A stretch of DNA of 5,533 nt from NCBI GenBank assembly GCA_031283115.1, contig JAITCK010000203.1:1-5533 (forward strand). The letters are read 5' to 3'. This DNA comes from Cellulomonadaceae bacterium. Lineage in GTDB: Bacteria > Actinomycetota > Actinomycetes > Actinomycetales > Cellulomonadaceae. A program made the translations under genes and the position numbers. Of the stretch, positions 4,032-5,533 are shown one piece after another. The first letter of the stretch is position 1; each line of letters starts with the position of its first letter. The notes under the pieces were generated by a model, which ran no database searches, had not been told where the DNA came from, and was given only the letters and a program-made list of their open reading frames with translations.

Positions 4032-5533
4032 ATGACAAATGTGCCTGTCTCCCAGCCAATGTCCGACGAGGCCTACTGGTCCATCGCTAACGGAACCACC
4101 CACGACCCTCACTCGCTGCTTGGCCCCCACCCCTTTGACGTTGCAGAAGACGGCGCCACCTGGGCTGTTGTCCGTGTGCTGCGACCCCTGGCTGACGAAG
4201 TTGTCATCGTCACCGCTGACGGCGAATACGCTGCCGAGCACGCCTGCGCTGGCGTGTGGGAAGCCGTCGTGCCCGCCCCGAAAACCCCGGAAGGTAACGC
4301 AGGCTCCCCCGACTACCGAGTGCGCACCCGCTACGGCGCCGACGAAACCACCATCGACGACCCCTACCGCTTCCTTCCCACCCTCGGTGAAATCGACCTC
4401 CACCTCATTCAGGAAGGCCGCCACGAAGAGTTGTGGACGGTGCTGGGCGCCAACGCGCACACCTACCCCTCCCCCCTGGGTGACGCTGTCGGCACCTCCT
4501 TCGCCGTCTGGGCTCCCAACGCCTCAGCCGTGCGTTTGATTAGTTCCGACAACCGGTGGACGCCCATCCACCCCATGCGATCCCTGGGATCGTCCGGCAT
4601 TTGGGAACTTTTTGTTCCCGGCGTCGGTGAAGGCACCCTCTACAAGTTTGAGATTCGTGACCGGTGGGGCAACTGGGCTGCCAAAGCCGACCCCATGGCC
4701 AAGGGCGCCGAAGTGCCGCCCGCCCGCGCATCTGTTGTCCGTTTCAGCGACTACACCTGGAACGACGACGCCTGGATGGAAGCCCGCGCCACCAAAAACC
4801 CCCACAACGGCCCCATCTCCATTTACGAACTCCACATCGGATCTTGGAAGATCGGCAAGTCCTACCGCGAACTGGCTGACGAGTTGGTCGAGTATGTGAC
4901 CGACCTGGGCTTCACCCACGTCGAGTTCATGCCCGTCGCCGAACACCCCTTCGCCGGATCCTGGGGCTACCAGGTGACCTCGTATTATGCCCCGTCCTCC
5001 CGGTTCGGCACCCCCGACGACTTCCGTTTCCTGGTAGACAAACTCCACCAGGCTGGCATCGGCGTTATTGTCGACTGGGTTCCCGCCCACTTCCCCAAAG
5101 ACGACTTCGCCCTGGGACGCTTCGACGGCGAAGCCCTCTACGAGCACCCGGACCCCCGCCGCGGTGAGCACCCCGACTGGGGCACCTACGTGTTCGACTA
5201 CGGTCGCACTGAAGTCCGTAACTTCCTGGTCGCTAACGCCAGCTTCTGGTATGAAACCTTCCACATTGACGCCCTGCGCGTGGACGCTGTCGCCTCCATG
5301 CTCTACCTGGACTACTCCCGTGAAGACGGCGGCTGGTACCCCAACGAGTTCGGTGGCCGCGAAAACCTCGACGCCATCCGTTTCCTCCAAGAAACCAACG
5401 CCGTCGCCTACCGTCGCTCCCCCGGCGTCATGATGATTGCCGAAGAATCGACGGCCTTCCCCGGCGTCACCGCCCCCACCTCCCACGGCGGCCTAGGCTT
5501 CGGCCTCAAGTGGAACATGGGCTGGATGAACGA
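4032..5533 (+). CDS. glgB: 1,4-alpha-glucan (glycogen) branching enzyme, 3' end outside window
   Basis: GlgB cuts alpha-1,4-glucan chains and re-attaches them as alpha-1,6 branches during cytoplasmic glycogen synthesis. The frame stays open to the window edge, giving 500 codons. The E. coli enzyme has 728 residues, so roughly the last 230 are missing. The order is N1 module (about 20-115, starting [12 protein letters not shown] and closing IDDPYRFLP), then a CBM48-like module (about 150-245, [13 protein letters not shown] to LYKFEIRD). The GH13 barrel follows from about 265 ([11 protein letters not shown]). Barrel motifs are [18 protein letters not shown], then [14 protein letters not shown], then [18 protein letters not shown] with nucleophile Asp 418, then [11 protein letters not shown] with acid/base Glu 471. 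The 53-residue spacing of these two matches E. coli Asp405 and Glu458. The third catalytic Asp lies beyond the window. ATG 4032 is chosen from the abutting promoter; ATG 4059 is a possible but less likely alternative. A long N-terminus with both modules is standard for this enzyme. Confidence 0.97.
   Translation, partial: MTNVPVSQPMSDEAYWSIANGTTHDPHSLLGPHPFDVAEDGATWAVVRVLRPLADEVVIVTADGEYAAEHACAGVWEAVVPAPKTPEGNAGSPDYRVRTRYGADETTIDDPYRFLPTLGEIDLHLIQEGRHEELWTVLGANAHTYPSPLGDAVGTSFAVWAPNASAVRLISSDNRWTPIHPMRSLGSSGIWELFVPGVGEGTLYKFEIRDRWGNWAAKADPMAKGAEVPPARASVVRFSDYTWNDDAWMEARATKNPHNGPISIYELHIGSWKIGKSYRELADELVEYVTDLGFTHVEFMPVAEHPFAGSWGYQVTSYYAPSSRFGTPDDFRFLVDKLHQAGIGVIVDWVPAHFPKDDFALGRFDGEALYEHPDPRRGEHPDWGTYVFDYGRTEVRNFLVANASFWYETFHIDALRVDAVASMLYLDYSREDGGWYPNEFGGRENLDAIRFLQETNAVAYRRSPGVMMIAEESTAFPGVTAPTSHGGLGFGLKWNMGWMN

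Noticed and set aside
4524..5486. Long minus-strand open frame (320 codons) opposite glgB
   Set aside because: It is a mirror of the glgB frame, Gly/Val-rich as expected from the complement of GCC/ACC codons, and has no recognisable motif. GlgB catalytic motifs are continuous on the plus strand.

Overview
The window is GC-rich with strong G/C preference at third codon positions. It carries an acyl-CoA carboxylase epsilon subunit, a subunit type found essentially only in Actinomycetota. Two promoters of the extended TANNNT kind abut start codons, which suggests leaderless mRNAs. Together these point to an actinobacterial chromosome. I cannot assign a genus from the sequence. No phage, transposase, CRISPR array, tRNA or rRNA is visible.

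Layout. (1) Bases 1-782, plus strand: the C-terminal part of an unrecognised protein, followed 8 bases later by a small acyl-CoA carboxylase epsilon subunit gene (accE). (2) Bases 760-875: the accE stop codon and the short convergent gap carry two copies of a 27-bp sequence that folds into a long hairpin. The gap looks like a decayed partial duplication of the accE 3' end. (3) Bases 876-1973, minus strand: an AraC-family regulator with a GTG start and a good ribosome binding site. (4) Bases 1974-2244: a divergent regulatory region with a GC palindrome and a candidate leaderless promoter for maf. (5) Bases 2245-2937, plus strand: a Maf/Ham1-superfamily nucleotide pyrophosphatase. (6) Bases 2959-3885, minus strand: a two-domain universal stress protein convergent with maf. 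(7) Bases 3886-4031: a divergent control region with a TAGGCT -10 box on each strand. (8) Base 4032 to the window end, plus strand: the first 500 codons of the glycogen branching enzyme glgB, cut off by the window edge.

How they fit together. accE and maf are commonly neighbours in actinobacterial acyl-CoA carboxylase loci. Here an oppositely oriented AraC regulator lies between them, so accE and maf probably form separate transcription units. The universal stress protein and glgB are divergently transcribed from a shared 146-bp region, compatible with coordinated stress and carbon-storage control, although that link is inference. Most of the window is ordinary housekeeping DNA. The features worth a second look are the duplicated hairpin at the accE end, the regulator insertion and the unrecognised protein upstream of accE. 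I saw no clear sign of a new multi-gene system.
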